Shown here: one piece after another, positions 7,184-15,002 of the stretch | Numbering within the stretch: the stretch's first letter is position 1 | Layout of the letters: each line of letters begins with the position of its first letter | NCBI GenBank assembly: GCA_043730365.1 | Contig: JAYTKJ010000135.1 | Location: 1 to 18,844, forward strand | Direction: 5' to 3' | DNA length: 18,844 bases | Origin: VFZP01 sp043730365 | GTDB taxonomy: Bacteria > Acidobacteriota > Terriglobia > Bryobacterales > Bryobacteraceae | Translations under genes and position numbers: made by a program | Notes under the pieces: model-generated | Database searches by the model: none | The model's input: only the letters and a program-made list of their open reading frames with translations | What the model was told of the DNA's origin: nothing

Positions 7184-8401
7184 ATGCAAAAGCCCAAGCC
7201 GGAAGCACAACAAAATCTGCAGCAATTCGAGAAGGAATTCGTCCCGCTCGAACCCAAGGAATCGTTACTTCTGCTTGTTGATAAACTGACGGGCGCGAGC
7301 TTCTGTGAATGTCATGTCAAGGGCAGCACGCTGGTCAGCTTGGGAACCATCGACGCTCCATTGGATCCGGAGGACCAGCCAGATTACCGCGCTAACCGGG
7401 AGATCCGACTGAACCATCCTGCCTTTCTGAAGATGAAGGAGGACGCCCGCAAGGGCAGAACCTTCAGCAACATAGTCTCAGAATATACGAAGGACTTCGA
7501 CGCGGCGCACCCGTTGAAAATAGTCGGCGGGCAGCATCGATTTCAAGCCATCCAAGATGCCGTGGCGAACAATGTTGACGAATACCATGGCGTCAAAGTG
7601 TACTTCAATCTTGACATGAATCAGCGTATTGACGTTCAACTAATTTCCAACACTAATATCGCAATCTCAGGCGACCTATTTGATCGGATGCAGGAGACCT
7701 TCCAAGGCCCACAACTAAGGGACTGGTGCCAAGCCGTGGGCTTATTGGGGCCGGGCCAGGACTTCGCCGATCAATATGCCCGAGGCGGACCGATATCGGT
7801 GCGGATTGCAAGATCCTTCATTACGAACTATTTCACCGGTCGGAATGTTGACGCGAAGGCGTTCGCGACGACCGATACCACCCCCATGCTCTGCGTTAGC
7901 GGAGAGCACGACCCGGATTGGGACCTTCTGAAATCGAAGACGCCGGGCCTAGGGACTGACAAGAAATTAATCGCGGCGGCCAAGGAATTCGCTCTCCTTG
8001 TCGCTGCGCAGCGGAAGGCGTTCCAGGGCAAAACGCGGACTAAGCCCGATTACCCAGAAAAAGCATTTAGCGCCGCCATTTATTCGGCTTGGGCTTACAG
8101 CGCTGGGATTCTTCACGACAACGACACTCGCCTGAAGCGTCACTTTTCAATTCGCTCATCTTCTGTCATGGATCCTCTGAATGCCGTCGCGTTGGCCAAG
8201 GGCCGGCACAAGACAGATTCTGACACCTATCGTGGTTTAGGATATCGAACTGATGCGAAAGAGCGGGCTCGATTCGCCGAACTGTTCTTTCTTCAAGCTG
8301 AAAACGGAGAGGGAATCACGCCCAAAGCAATCGAGGTGGCGATCAAGCAGTATCACGCCAAGCAGGCGAATCTTGAAGTGATAAGAGCCAAGGAGAAGTG
8401 A
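7184..8401 (+). CDS. DGQHR/DndB-like (ParB-related) domain protein
   Basis: 405 residues. The key motif is KIVGGQHRFQAI with GGQHR at 115-119, followed by ...VYFNLDMNQRIDVQLISNTN (~139-158). This matches the layout of DGQHR-domain proteins, the group including DndB, the regulator of phosphorothioate DNA modification, whose fold is ParB/sulfiredoxin-like. In that group the motif is usually DGQHR, and the first Asp is Gly here. The C-terminal half (~190-405) is helical and not recognised. No dnd modification genes are in the window. An AGGAGG at 7177-7182 lies just before the ATG. Its stop directly abuts the GTG start of the HEPN-like gene, so the two are coupled. Local G+C is low: 24 of 60 bases at 7621-7680 against 37 of 60 at 5221-5280 in the M16 pair, which suggests acquisition. 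Likely roles are DNA binding or nucleotide-dependent regulation; this is inference. Confidence 0.65.
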   Translation: MQKPKPEAQQNLQQFEKEFVPLEPKESLLLLVDKLTGASFCECHVKGSTLVSLGTIDAPLDPEDQPDYRANREIRLNHPAFLKMKEDARKGRTFSNIVSEYTKDFDAAHPLKIVGGQHRFQAIQDAVANNVDEYHGVKVYFNLDMNQRIDVQLISNTNIAISGDLFDRMQETFQGPQLRDWCQAVGLLGPGQDFADQYARGGPISVRIARSFITNYFTGRNVDAKAFATTDTTPMLCVSGEHDPDWDLLKSKTPGLGTDKKLIAAAKEFALLVAAQRKAFQGKTRTKPDYPEKAFSAAIYSAWAYSAGILHDNDTRLKRHFSIRSSSVMDPLNAVALAKGRHKTDSDTYRGLGYRTDAKERARFAELFFLQAENGEGITPKAIEVAIKQYHAKQANLEVIRAKEK

Positions 8402-8944
8402 GTGTCTCAAATCGATGAGTTCGCCCAGTCGTTACTCGAGGAGTCGAAACGTTTTCTTGAGAAGGCAAAAGACGGCGATGATTCGGTCGCGATAAATGCC
8501 TACCTTCATGCGGCGATCATGCTGGCATTTTCTTCTCTAGAGGCGCACGTGAATTCAATCAGCGATGACTTCGTTGACCGACCGGAGATGACGGTTCACG
8601 ACAAGGCAATTTTGATGGAAAGGGAAGTGCGTTTGGAAAGAGGAGAATACAAGATCACGCCCGTCCTAAAGATCTTCCGGCTGGAGGATCGAATCCAGTT
8701 CCTTCACTTGCGGTTTTCCGGCAAAACCGTCGACCACATGCAGACGTGGTGGTCAAGACTTGCGGGCGCCACGAAGCTCCGAAATCAGTTGACTCACCCC
8801 AAGGAGATGGTGCACATTAAGCTAGAGGCTGTTGAGCGCGCGATTCAGGCCATCGTGGATACGATTGATGCGCTTTACCAAGCGATCTACAACCTACCGT
8901 TTCCGACTGCAACGCGTGGCATGCAATCCAAGTTGAGCTTTTGA
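8402..8944 (+). CDS. HEPN-like domain protein (possible RNase effector)
   Basis: 180 residues, mostly helical. Residues 127-132 read RNQLTH, an exact RNxxxH (Rx4H) motif as found in the active site of HEPN-domain ribonucleases. An earlier helix with SSLEAHVN (~44-51) fits the first conserved helix of surface-type HEPN proteins. HEPN proteins act as metal-independent RNases in toxin-antitoxin, CRISPR and abortive-infection systems, though some are inactive or structural. The start is GTG, placed right after the TGA of the DGQHR-like gene with AGGAG at 8391-8395, six bases upstream, so it is translationally coupled. The pair resembles two-gene defence or toxin-like cassettes in which one partner controls the other. 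The fold call rests on one short motif plus helix pattern. No signal peptide or membrane segment is seen. Confidence 0.55.
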   Translation: MSQIDEFAQSLLEESKRFLEKAKDGDDSVAINAYLHAAIMLAFSSLEAHVNSISDDFVDRPEMTVHDKAILMEREVRLERGEYKITPVLKIFRLEDRIQFLHLRFSGKTVDHMQTWWSRLAGATKLRNQLTHPKEMVHIKLEAVERAIQAIVDTIDALYQAIYNLPFPTATRGMQSKLSF

Positions 8945-9166
8945 TCCCCACAGCTATCCCCGGCACAATATCTCCATCCGGGCACGTCGAGAAAGCGAGA
9001 GCCAGAAGTCGGGTTGGAGGAAGGTTCAGTCCGTGAGACGCCGTTATGGGAAATCAGTAAGGATCTGTCGCGATGTAGTTACCCAATTGGTACGCCACTC
9101 GTCGCCTTACTGGAATGCGGGGAGCACTTCCCGATATCCGCACTCTACGTAGATCCTGAAAGCGCT

Positions 9167-10900
9167 TTAAAGAAAGCGGATGGCGGTGATACGGCCGACT
9201 GCCGCTTGGGGTAGACCCGGCTGCGTCTCATACTCAACCAGCACGCGACGAGGTTGCTGCGGCCCACAGGCAAAGGTGAACGTCAGACTGGAGGCGTCTT
9301 GTAGCAACACCTCGCCCGGTTTCTCCACCCACAACCGCACCGAAGCCGTCGCGGGAGGGCGGATCTGGAAGCGGGCGGAGGCGCCGTAGCAATCGATCTG
9401 TTCAAGCACTCCTTCCACGCTTTGATTGCCCTGGCGAGGCTTCCAAGAGTCAGAGACTACCACAGTTGACCGAGCCCCGGCACGCGGGGAGACCGGCGCG
9501 GCGGCGTTGATCAGCTTGAGCGCGCCTTGCGCCATTTCCAGCTCAGCCGACGTTGCTGCCGACGCTGCCGCACGTAGAGCAGAGCGGCGCGCCAACTCCG
9601 TCTGCCGCAACTCGAGATGGGACACGGCTCGGGCATGCCAGAAGTAGGACTGGCGCGGGAGCACGCGCGTCGCTTCCTCAAAGTACGCCACAGCGTCGCG
9701 ATGCCGATTCTCCTGCTGCGCCATCAGGCCCAGAATGAAGTGCGCTTCGGCAAAGTCCGGATTGCGACCCACCGCTTCGCTCAGCAGGCGGCGCACTTCC
9801 TCTTTGGGGCCGTGCTCTTCACGCAACAGCATGGCGTACTCGAACGCCGCTACCGATGACGCCGCGCCCAGCTTCATGGCCGCGCCGAAGTGCGCTTTTG
9901 CCGAAGGCGAGTCACGCCTCGCCAGAGCCTGCAGTCCCCTGGCGGTTTCCAACTCGGCGCTGGGCGGTCCGGTAAACGTGTCGAGCAGTTTGTCCGCCTC
10001 CTCTCCCCTCCGCAGCGCCAGCAGCAACTCGACCTGGGCCAGTGGCAGCGCGCCTCCGGTAAGGGGCTCCGCCATTGCCGCGGCCTCGACCGGTTTGGGC
10101 GGCATGGGAATAAGCGCGGTCCCGAAACGTCCGTCGCGCACATAGGTGCGCAAGTCTGCCAGTGCGCGCGCTGGTGAAACGCCGAATGCGGATTCGAAGG
10201 CGAACGGCGCGGGAGTTCCCTGGTCAATCAATTCGACAAACCGCGGCATATGCCGCCGCCACGCCGGCGAGAAGTTGAGCATGTGCGCCAACGCCCAGGC
10301 TTGCGCGTAGAAGATGCCGGCCTGATGGGACTGCTCGAGAAACGGCGAGTCCTTGCCTGCGTTGAAAAACGTGTCGCCGCCAATCCAGTCCAGTTGCCGC
10401 AAGACGCCGACGTGGTTGGGAATGGGCGAACCGAACACTGCACTGGGCCCGCGCAGATCCACCGTGGAATACATTTCGGCCGTGCCCTCTTCCAGCCAGA
10501 GCGGGAGCGCCGCCGAACCGTGCGAGAGGAGAATGTGCATGTACTCATGGCGAACCGCGCGCAAAGCCTCTTCGCCCGGGCCGAACACTGCGATATAGTC
10601 GCGCTCGGCCGAACCTTGGTGAAAACCCCGCACCGGTTGGCGAGGCTCAAAGCGGCGGAAGTCGCGCTCGGAGGAAAACAGAAAGACGCGCACGGGCAGT
10701 TTGGGCGCCTTGCCTCCGGCCGATTCAAGGAAAACGTGCCGGACCGTCTCAAGCCGTTCCAGTACCTGCCGCCCATGCTTCTCGCCGGCATCGGTGAGCA
10801 GTTCAAAATGCGAGGACGTCAGGCGCACCCATGCTGCCGCCTGAGAGGCCGCCGGCAGCAGCAACTGCAGCAGCAGCGAAGCCGAAAGCCATCCCCGCAT
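9167..10900 (-). CDS. Secreted gluzincin-type peptidase with TPR repeats
   Basis: 577 residues. It has a signal peptide (MRGWLSASLLLQLLLPAASQA), then a metallopeptidase-like domain with HEYMH at 118-122 and, downstream, LPLWLEEGTAEM (~132-143), which supplies the glutamate ligand and WLEEG motif of gluzincins (DUF1570-like). Residues ~285-460 form tetratricopeptide-type helical repeats, including one at NPDFAEAHFILGLMAQQENRHRDAVAYFEEA. The last ~85 residues form a beta-rich domain with a CGPQQPRRVLVEY segment. It probably acts in the periplasm or outside as a peptidase or protein-binding factor; substrate unknown. It starts nine bases after the DUF6282-type gene, so the two are likely co-transcribed. 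No strong ribosome site precedes the ATG, which fits coupling. Everything needed for catalysis appears intact. Confidence 0.8.
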   Translation of the reverse strand: MRGWLSASLLLQLLLPAASQAAAWVRLTSSHFELLTDAGEKHGRQVLERLETVRHVFLESAGGKAPKLPVRVFLFSSERDFRRFEPRQPVRGFHQGSAERDYIAVFGPGEEALRAVRHEYMHILLSHGSAALPLWLEEGTAEMYSTVDLRGPSAVFGSPIPNHVGVLRQLDWIGGDTFFNAGKDSPFLEQSHQAGIFYAQAWALAHMLNFSPAWRRHMPRFVELIDQGTPAPFAFESAFGVSPARALADLRTYVRDGRFGTALIPMPPKPVEAAAMAEPLTGGALPLAQVELLLALRRGEEADKLLDTFTGPPSAELETARGLQALARRDSPSAKAHFGAAMKLGAASSVAAFEYAMLLREEHGPKEEVRRLLSEAVGRNPDFAEAHFILGLMAQQENRHRDAVAYFEEATRVLPRQSYFWHARAVSHLELRQTELARRSALRAAASAATSAELEMAQGALKLINAAAPVSPRAGARSTVVVSDSWKPRQGNQSVEGVLEQIDCYGASARFQIRPPATASVRLWVEKPGEVLLQDASSLTFTFACGPQQPRRVLVEYETQPGLPQAAVGRITAIRFL

Positions 10901-10909
10901 GCCGCAACT

Positions 10910-11800
10910 CTAGTCCAGTCCGAGGAGCTTGGCCGGATTCTTTTTGGCCATCTGCTCGATCTCGGCAACCGTGAGGCCCGCTTGGCGGAGTCCGGCAAAA
11001 ATCTGTTCCAGCCCATCCGGATGCAGCGGGTTGCCGCGCTGGCCGAGATCGCTGGAGACAATCACGCGATCAAAGCCGATCTGCCGCATCACGACCGCAT
11101 AGTCTTTGAACTCCACGCTCCTGGTGGTGCCCACCATCGCATTGCCGACGAACTCAACGTAGGCGCCGAGCTTGGCCGCCTGCCGCGCCTGCTCCACGCT
11201 CATCTTTACGGGAGCTAGCATGCCGTGCGTGACCACCATGCGCTTGACCCCGCGGCGAAGCCCTTCTTCGATGAGCAGCAGATCTTCGGCGGGCGTAGAG
11301 TGGCCGGTGGCCAGCACCAGATCATGCTTGGCGATGAGATCTAGAACTTTCAACACCTCGGGAAGCAATTTCCCTTGACGGGAGATCGAAACAAATGGCC
11401 GGTTCTCCTTCGAGAACTTCACCTGGTTCTCAGCATCGAATGTCGGCATCCAGACAATCTTGCCCCCGCCACCCTCGACGCGCGTCATGCGCTCCACCGC
11501 CGCAGGGTTGATACCGCCGACGGTAAGATTCAGCGCGATGCCGCCAAAAACCGCGAGGCCTGGTACTTCTTTGCGCGCCAATCCGGCGAGGGCGGCGGTA
11601 GGCTCATAGTGATTCTTCAAGACCAGCCCGCGCAGCCCGCGCTGCTGCGCCAATCGCACCAGACTCAGTGAATCGATTGATCGAGGCACGCTGTCCGGAC
11701 CGGAGTGAGCGTGGATATCCACCACACCTTGCAAAGTTTGGGCTTCGCAGACGCTCGTCACGACGGCGAAACACAGCGTCGTCAAAATAAGATTACGCAT
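10910..11800 (-). CDS. Secreted DUF6282-type metal-dependent hydrolase
   Basis: 296 residues. A signal peptide (MRNLILTTLCFAVVTSVCEAQ) is followed by DIHAHSGPD (~28-36), the HxH metal motif of the amidohydrolase/TIM-barrel superfamily. Further likely ligands are in VLKNHYEPT, ATGHSTP, VVTHGM and SSDLGQ, in the order expected for this fold. The set resembles the DUF6282 group, whose substrate is not established. It acts outside the cytoplasm if the signal peptide is real. It is the first gene of a leftward pair with the gluzincin-TPR protein (gap nine bases). Its ATG (11798-11800) overlaps a possible ATG of the divergent GAF-ANTAR gene (11799-11801), so the two starts cannot both be used with normal promoters. 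The signal peptide favours this start. Confidence 0.85.
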   Translation of the reverse strand: MRNLILTTLCFAVVTSVCEAQTLQGVVDIHAHSGPDSVPRSIDSLSLVRLAQQRGLRGLVLKNHYEPTAALAGLARKEVPGLAVFGGIALNLTVGGINPAAVERMTRVEGGGGKIVWMPTFDAENQVKFSKENRPFVSISRQGKLLPEVLKVLDLIAKHDLVLATGHSTPAEDLLLIEEGLRRGVKRMVVTHGMLAPVKMSVEQARQAAKLGAYVEFVGNAMVGTTRSVEFKDYAVVMRQIGFDRVIVSSDLGQRGNPLHPDGLEQIFAGLRQAGLTVAEIEQMAKKNPAKLLGLD

Positions 11801-11823
11801 GAGAACAATGCCCGGACTGCCAC

Positions 11824-11851
11824 TTGATAGCGCCCATAGAAATTTTAGATT
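11824..11851 (+). promoter_or_regulatory. Possible sigma-70 promoter for the GAF-ANTAR gene
   Basis: TTGATA (11824-11829, five of six to the -35 consensus) and TAGATT (11846-11851, four of six to the -10 consensus) are 16 bases apart. Transcription would begin near 11858, inside the long open frame from 11799 and about 28 bases before the GTG at 11886. If real, it supports that later start. Confidence 0.35.
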
Positions 11852-11885
11852 GGACCGCCCCGCTTCCCCAGCTTACCGTAAGAGT

Positions 11886-12650
11886 GTGGCAACAGTAATT
11901 ACACCTCTCTCCGACGCTCACGTGTCGCAGGTGGACCTACTGCATCGGGTTAGCCAAATCGTCAGCTCCGAGTTGAGCCTGGATGAAGTCCTTGGTGAAG
12001 TTCTTGGCTTGACGGTGCAAGTGACATCCTGCGAGGCGTGCCTCGTTTACCTCATAGAAAAAGATACGGAAGAAGTTGTGCTCCGCGCCTCTCAGGTTCC
12101 CCACGCGGCTGAGCTGGGTTCGCTGCGGATGAAGGTCGGCGAAGGCATCACCGGGTGGGTGGCCGAACACAAATCGGTGGTGGCCCTGCCCTCCAAAGCG
12201 GGTGCCGACGCCCGGTTCAAGAAGTTTGCGGGGTTGGTGGAGGACACCTACGACGCGTTTCTGTCGGTGCCGATCGTCGCCAATGGTGAAACGATCGGCG
12301 TGGTGAACGTGCACCATCGCAAACCGCACGATCACACCGAACAAGAGATTTCCCTGGTCAGGTTTGTGGGTGAGCAGATGGGGAATGCCATCAGCCGCGC
12401 CAAGCTGGTTGAAGAGAATCAGCGATTGGCCCAAGAGGCAGGTGAGATCAAGCGCGAGTTGGAAACCCGCAAAGTGGTAGAGCGCGCCAAGGGCATTCTC
12501 ATGCGCAACCACGGCCTCACCGAGGAAGAATCGTACCTGCGTTTGCGCGGCGAGGCGCGGCGGATGCGCCGCACCATGAAGGAGCTCGCCGAAGCGATTA
12601 TTCTTGCCGAGGAGTTGAGCAAGAAGAGGACTACCTCGGAGGAGAGATAG
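11886..12650 (+). CDS. GAF-ANTAR transcription antitermination regulator
   Basis: About 254 residues from the GTG at 11886. A GAF sensor domain spans ~20-170 (LSLDEVLGEVLGLTVQVT..., GEGITGWVAEH, FLSVPIVANGETIGVVNVHH). A short coiled-coil linker (~172-193) leads into an ANTAR domain (~187-243: RKVVERAKGILMRNHGLTEEESYLRLR...). ANTAR domains bind paired RNA hairpins and prevent termination; here a GAF pocket, not a phosphorylated receiver, would gate it, so the signal is a small molecule, redox state or light. No receiver domain or partner kinase is present, so it is an orphan one-component regulator. The frame also opens at ATG 11799, which would overlap the divergent gene's start codon. GTG 11886 is preferred because it follows a promoter-like pair and directly precedes the conserved part. 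No clear ribosome site supports either start. Its RNA targets were not identified. Confidence 0.85.
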   Translation: MATVITPLSDAHVSQVDLLHRVSQIVSSELSLDEVLGEVLGLTVQVTSCEACLVYLIEKDTEEVVLRASQVPHAAELGSLRMKVGEGITGWVAEHKSVVALPSKAGADARFKKFAGLVEDTYDAFLSVPIVANGETIGVVNVHHRKPHDHTEQEISLVRFVGEQMGNAISRAKLVEENQRLAQEAGEIKRELETRKVVERAKGILMRNHGLTEEESYLRLRGEARRMRRTMKELAEAIILAEELSKKRTTSEER

Positions 12651-12666
12651 CCCTTTGGGCAGGTGT

Positions 12667-12701
12667 GCGGCGGGATTCTCGCTCGGAGCGAATCCCGCCG
12701 C
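12667..12701. terminator. Strong hairpin after the GAF-ANTAR gene, no T-run
   Basis: Eleven-base perfect arms, GCGGCGGGATT (12667-12677) and AATCCCGCCGC (12691-12701), with a further inner CGCT/AGCG pairing. It begins 17 bases after the stop. No T-tract follows on either strand, so it may act as a weak or Rho-assisted terminator or as an RNA 3' stabiliser. Confidence 0.45.
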
Positions 12702-12704
12702 CCG

Positions 12705-12935
12705 TCAGTCGCTTTGCAAATTGTTTGGCATTGAACTTTGCACGGTATTTGGCGTACCGAGCCACTCAAGCTTGACTACCCGGCCATTGGGAAGATTTGT
12801 GGCCAAGTCGCAGACGTAGCGCAATAATGTTTCGCAACGCGCAAGGCCAGGAACCGTGAAGGTGAGTCGCTTCGTGGCAAGAACCGGCCGTTGGCGCAGA
12901 TAGATTGGTACGGACGCGGGCGGGGCTCGTGCCAC
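12705..12935 (-). CDS. Possible small protein of unknown function, doubtful
   Basis: An open frame of 76 codons with a GTG start and no evident ribosome site. The translation reads like a plausible protein in the middle (RLTFTVPGLARCETLLRYV) but matches no family I recognise. Third-position bases do not show the strong G/C bias of neighbouring genes. It could be a small gene, the remnant of one, or chance in a G+C-rich genome. Confidence 0.15.
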   Translation of the reverse strand: MARAPPASVPIYLRQRPVLATKRLTFTVPGLARCETLLRYVCDLATNLPNGRVVKLEWLGTPNTVQSSMPNNLQSD

Positions 12936-13035
12936 TCTACGGGTGCCTGTGTCGTTAGTCAGGATTGATATCGTTCAGATACGTCGCCCGCGGCTGGCAT
13001 GTCGTGTTGTTCTCGTTTTACGATACCGAGGAGTT

Positions 13036-13923
13036 CTATGCCGGCGCTGCACTCTCCAGCACGCTGCGCGCGTACTCATCAATGTTGGTAAGTGTGATCC
13101 CGAATGTATCAACTACCGGTGCCATGTTTATCGCGTCGCCGTGCAGATATCCGAGCATCAATGCAGCGAAGCTTTTCTGCAGCGAATCGGTTGCTCCCTC
13201 AAATTGCGAGAGCAGTACCGATTCAGAGACATGTTCCCGCCGGAACGGCCTGCCGCCGATTTTCTCGAAGCGAGCCACGACTTGAAGGGGGCTGAGAGCT
13301 TCCGGTCCGCCAAACTCGATCGTCTTGCCACTGGCGGCCGGATGCCGAAGCGCGACCGCGCAAATCTCGGCGACGTCGCGGAAAGAGACCCAACTGATTG
13401 GGCTCGTTCCCGGTCCGTAGATGCGGGCCGCTGCGTTCGCATGATCGAATCCCAGGGCCGGGCTCAGCCACACTTCCATGAACCAACTCGCCTGAATGAC
13501 AGTAAAGTTCAAACTGGTAATGGCAGTCTCGACCTGCGCCTTCGCATCGCCCAGTGGAAACGATATGCCGGGCGTCCTGCGAAAGGAAACGAACAGAAAC
13601 CGCCCGACGTTGGCGTCCTTCGCTGCATTGACGAGGTTCAGTTGTCCCGTTTCGTCTACAGATTGAATGGAATCTCCGGGCTGCCGGGCCAAGGTCGAAG
13701 AAGCAGTCGAGATCACTGCGTCAACGCCCCGGCAAGCAGCGGCGATTGAACGAGGGTCTTTCAGGTCGCCAAGACACAATTCAACACCCGATGACCGCAG
13801 GACCTCAACCTTCTCTTTCGAACTCGTCGCGCGAACGAGCGCTCTTACCGGTTCGCCACGCCTCATCAGTCTTTGGCAAACCTCACTTCCAACCAGGCCA
13901 GTAGCGCCGACCACCAGGATCAT
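13036..13923 (-). CDS. NmrA-type NAD(P)-binding Rossmann-fold protein
   Basis: About 295 residues. It opens with MILVVGATGLVG, where GATGLVG (6-12) is the GxxGxxG dinucleotide-binding loop of atypical short-chain dehydrogenases. LVRATSSKEKVEVL follows (Arg after strand 2 suggests NADP preference), then VELCLGDLKDPRSI and GVDAVISTAS, the usual order in the NmrA/NAD-dependent epimerase group. The catalytic YxxxK is replaced; the corresponding region is VSFRRTPGISFPLGDAKAQVE, so it may be a redox sensor or an isomerase-like enzyme rather than a classical dehydrogenase. The start at 13923 is chosen because GGAGG lies six bases upstream; an ATG two codons earlier is directly adjacent to GGAGG and too close. 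It is monocistronic, 161 bases downstream of the glycosylase stop. Confidence 0.85.
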   Translation of the reverse strand: MILVVGATGLVGSEVCQRLMRRGEPVRALVRATSSKEKVEVLRSSGVELCLGDLKDPRSIAAACRGVDAVISTASSTLARQPGDSIQSVDETGQLNLVNAAKDANVGRFLFVSFRRTPGISFPLGDAKAQVETAITSLNFTVIQASWFMEVWLSPALGFDHANAAARIYGPGTSPISWVSFRDVAEICAVALRHPAASGKTIEFGGPEALSPLQVVARFEKIGGRPFRREHVSESVLLSQFEGATDSLQKSFAALMLGYLHGDAINMAPVVDTFGITLTNIDEYARSVLESAAPA

Positions 13924-14084
13924 CTGCATCCTCCTGAAGACCGATCTTACAACCGGGCTTCCAAACATTCATAAGGTACCGCAAAGTCGCACAGCGTAGA
14001 GTTTAGCCGTACCAGCCGCGCCGTCGTACCAGACGCCGACCTTCCCGCGCAAAGCCAAACAGTCTGCAAAAAGTGACACTCCGG

Positions 14085-14993
14085 TTAACGGTCTTTCTTG
14101 AGCTCTTCCAATTCGGCGAGGGTCCTCGGCCAGTCCGCACCCAGCAGCCGCGAAAGGCCTCGATCGGCGAGCAGCTTGCCGCCGTTTTGGCAACGTGCGC
14201 AATAGTTGGTTTCGTTGTCGGCGTAACGGATGCGCTGCACCTTGGCTCCGCAATCCGGGCAAGGCTGGCCATATCGCCCGTGCACCGCCATGCCTTCACG
14301 GAACGCCGTGACCTTTTCTGGAAAACCTGAACCCGCCTCGCCGCGCAGCCGGTCGATCCACTCGCGCAGCACCTCTTGCGTTGCCTGGTAAAGTCGTTCG
14401 ATCGCCGCCGTCGGCAACTTCTGCGTCAGGGCGACGGGTGACAAGCGCGCGCGGTGGAGGATCTCATCTGAATAGGCGTTGCCAATGCCGCTGAGCAGAC
14501 GCGGATCGGTCAGGGCCCGCTTCAGCGTGTGATTGCGCAACGTGAGGCGGGCGGAGAATTCTTCGAGCGTGGCCGAGAAAACGTCAATACCGCCAGGGTC
14601 AAGCGCGGCCAAGCCGGCGTCGCCTTGCACGACGTGAATGGAAGCGCGCTTCTTCGTGCCAGCCTCGGTCAGGCTGAGCGAGCCCTCCTGAAAATCGAAG
14701 ACGATCAACGTGCGGCGTCCATCGGGCTTGGGCCGCTTCGTGGGCGCGTGCCAGTGGAGACGCCCGGCGATCATCAGATGGAAAACCACCCAGATCTCGC
14801 CTTCTACCCCGATCGCGATGCGTTTGCCAATGCGGCGGAGTTCGGTGACCGCGCGGCCCTCCACCGCTCGCAGCGGAGGTTCAATCGTGCGCACAAGGAA
14901 CGGACTGCCAAGGCGGACGCTTTGCACGGGCTGGCCGAGCACGCGAGTGGAGATCGCTTCGATGTAGACGGCGATGTCAGGCAGTTCGGGCAT
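14085..14993 (-). CDS. mutM: Fpg/MutM-family DNA glycosylase (variant)
   Basis: 302 residues, near the usual size. It begins MPELPDI, keeping the catalytic proline and first glutamate of the family, though the usual second Glu is Asp. K57 (RRIGKR), M74 (HLMIAGRL), and GIGNAYSDE (169-177) are present. A C-terminal zinc finger is formed by C245, C248, C265 and C268. The family removes oxidised purines such as 8-oxoguanine and nicks the backbone. In canonical Fpg, an Arg two residues before the zinc-finger Thr (GRGTxYC) holds the DNA phosphate; here it is N260 (DNETNYC). That and the Asp suggest a divergent branch with altered specificity. GAGGAG lies five bases before the ATG. It starts nine bases after the bpX6-type gene's stop, so they share a transcript. 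Confidence 0.85.
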   Translation of the reverse strand: MPELPDIAVYIEAISTRVLGQPVQSVRLGSPFLVRTIEPPLRAVEGRAVTELRRIGKRIAIGVEGEIWVVFHLMIAGRLHWHAPTKRPKPDGRRTLIVFDFQEGSLSLTEAGTKKRASIHVVQGDAGLAALDPGGIDVFSATLEEFSARLTLRNHTLKRALTDPRLLSGIGNAYSDEILHRARLSPVALTQKLPTAAIERLYQATQEVLREWIDRLRGEAGSGFPEKVTAFREGMAVHGRYGQPCPDCGAKVQRIRYADNETNYCARCQNGGKLLADRGLSRLLGADWPRTLAELEELKKDR

Positions 14994-15002
14994 ACGTGCT
15001 CC

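Larger units (their letters stand above)
12651..13035. other. 385-base gap between the GAF-ANTAR and NmrA-type genes
   Basis: The gap holds the hairpin at 12667-12701 and, on the minus strand, an unsupported small open frame (12705-12935, GTG start). The rest, 12936-13035, shows no recognisable gene, promoter or repeat. The stretch could include gene debris, but nothing in it is identifiable. Confidence 0.5.

Noticed and set aside
6835..9166. Integrative element around the DGQHR/HEPN pair
   Set aside because: No integrase, transposase, flanking direct repeat or tRNA target was seen; only the lower G+C supports acquisition.
9163..9178. Hairpin CGCTTT-CTTT-AAAGCG at the end of the gluzincin gene as a terminator
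   Set aside because: The arms are only six bases, overlap the stop codon and are not followed by a T-run on the minus strand.
9014..9214. Small rightward open frame of 66 codons after the HEPN-like gene
   Set aside because: It starts with TTG, runs into the opposite-strand gluzincin gene and resembles no known protein.
13969..14262. Minus-strand open frame covering the end of the glycosylase gene and the following gap
   Set aside because: It mostly overlaps the glycosylase in another frame, and the part beyond its stop matches nothing recognisable.
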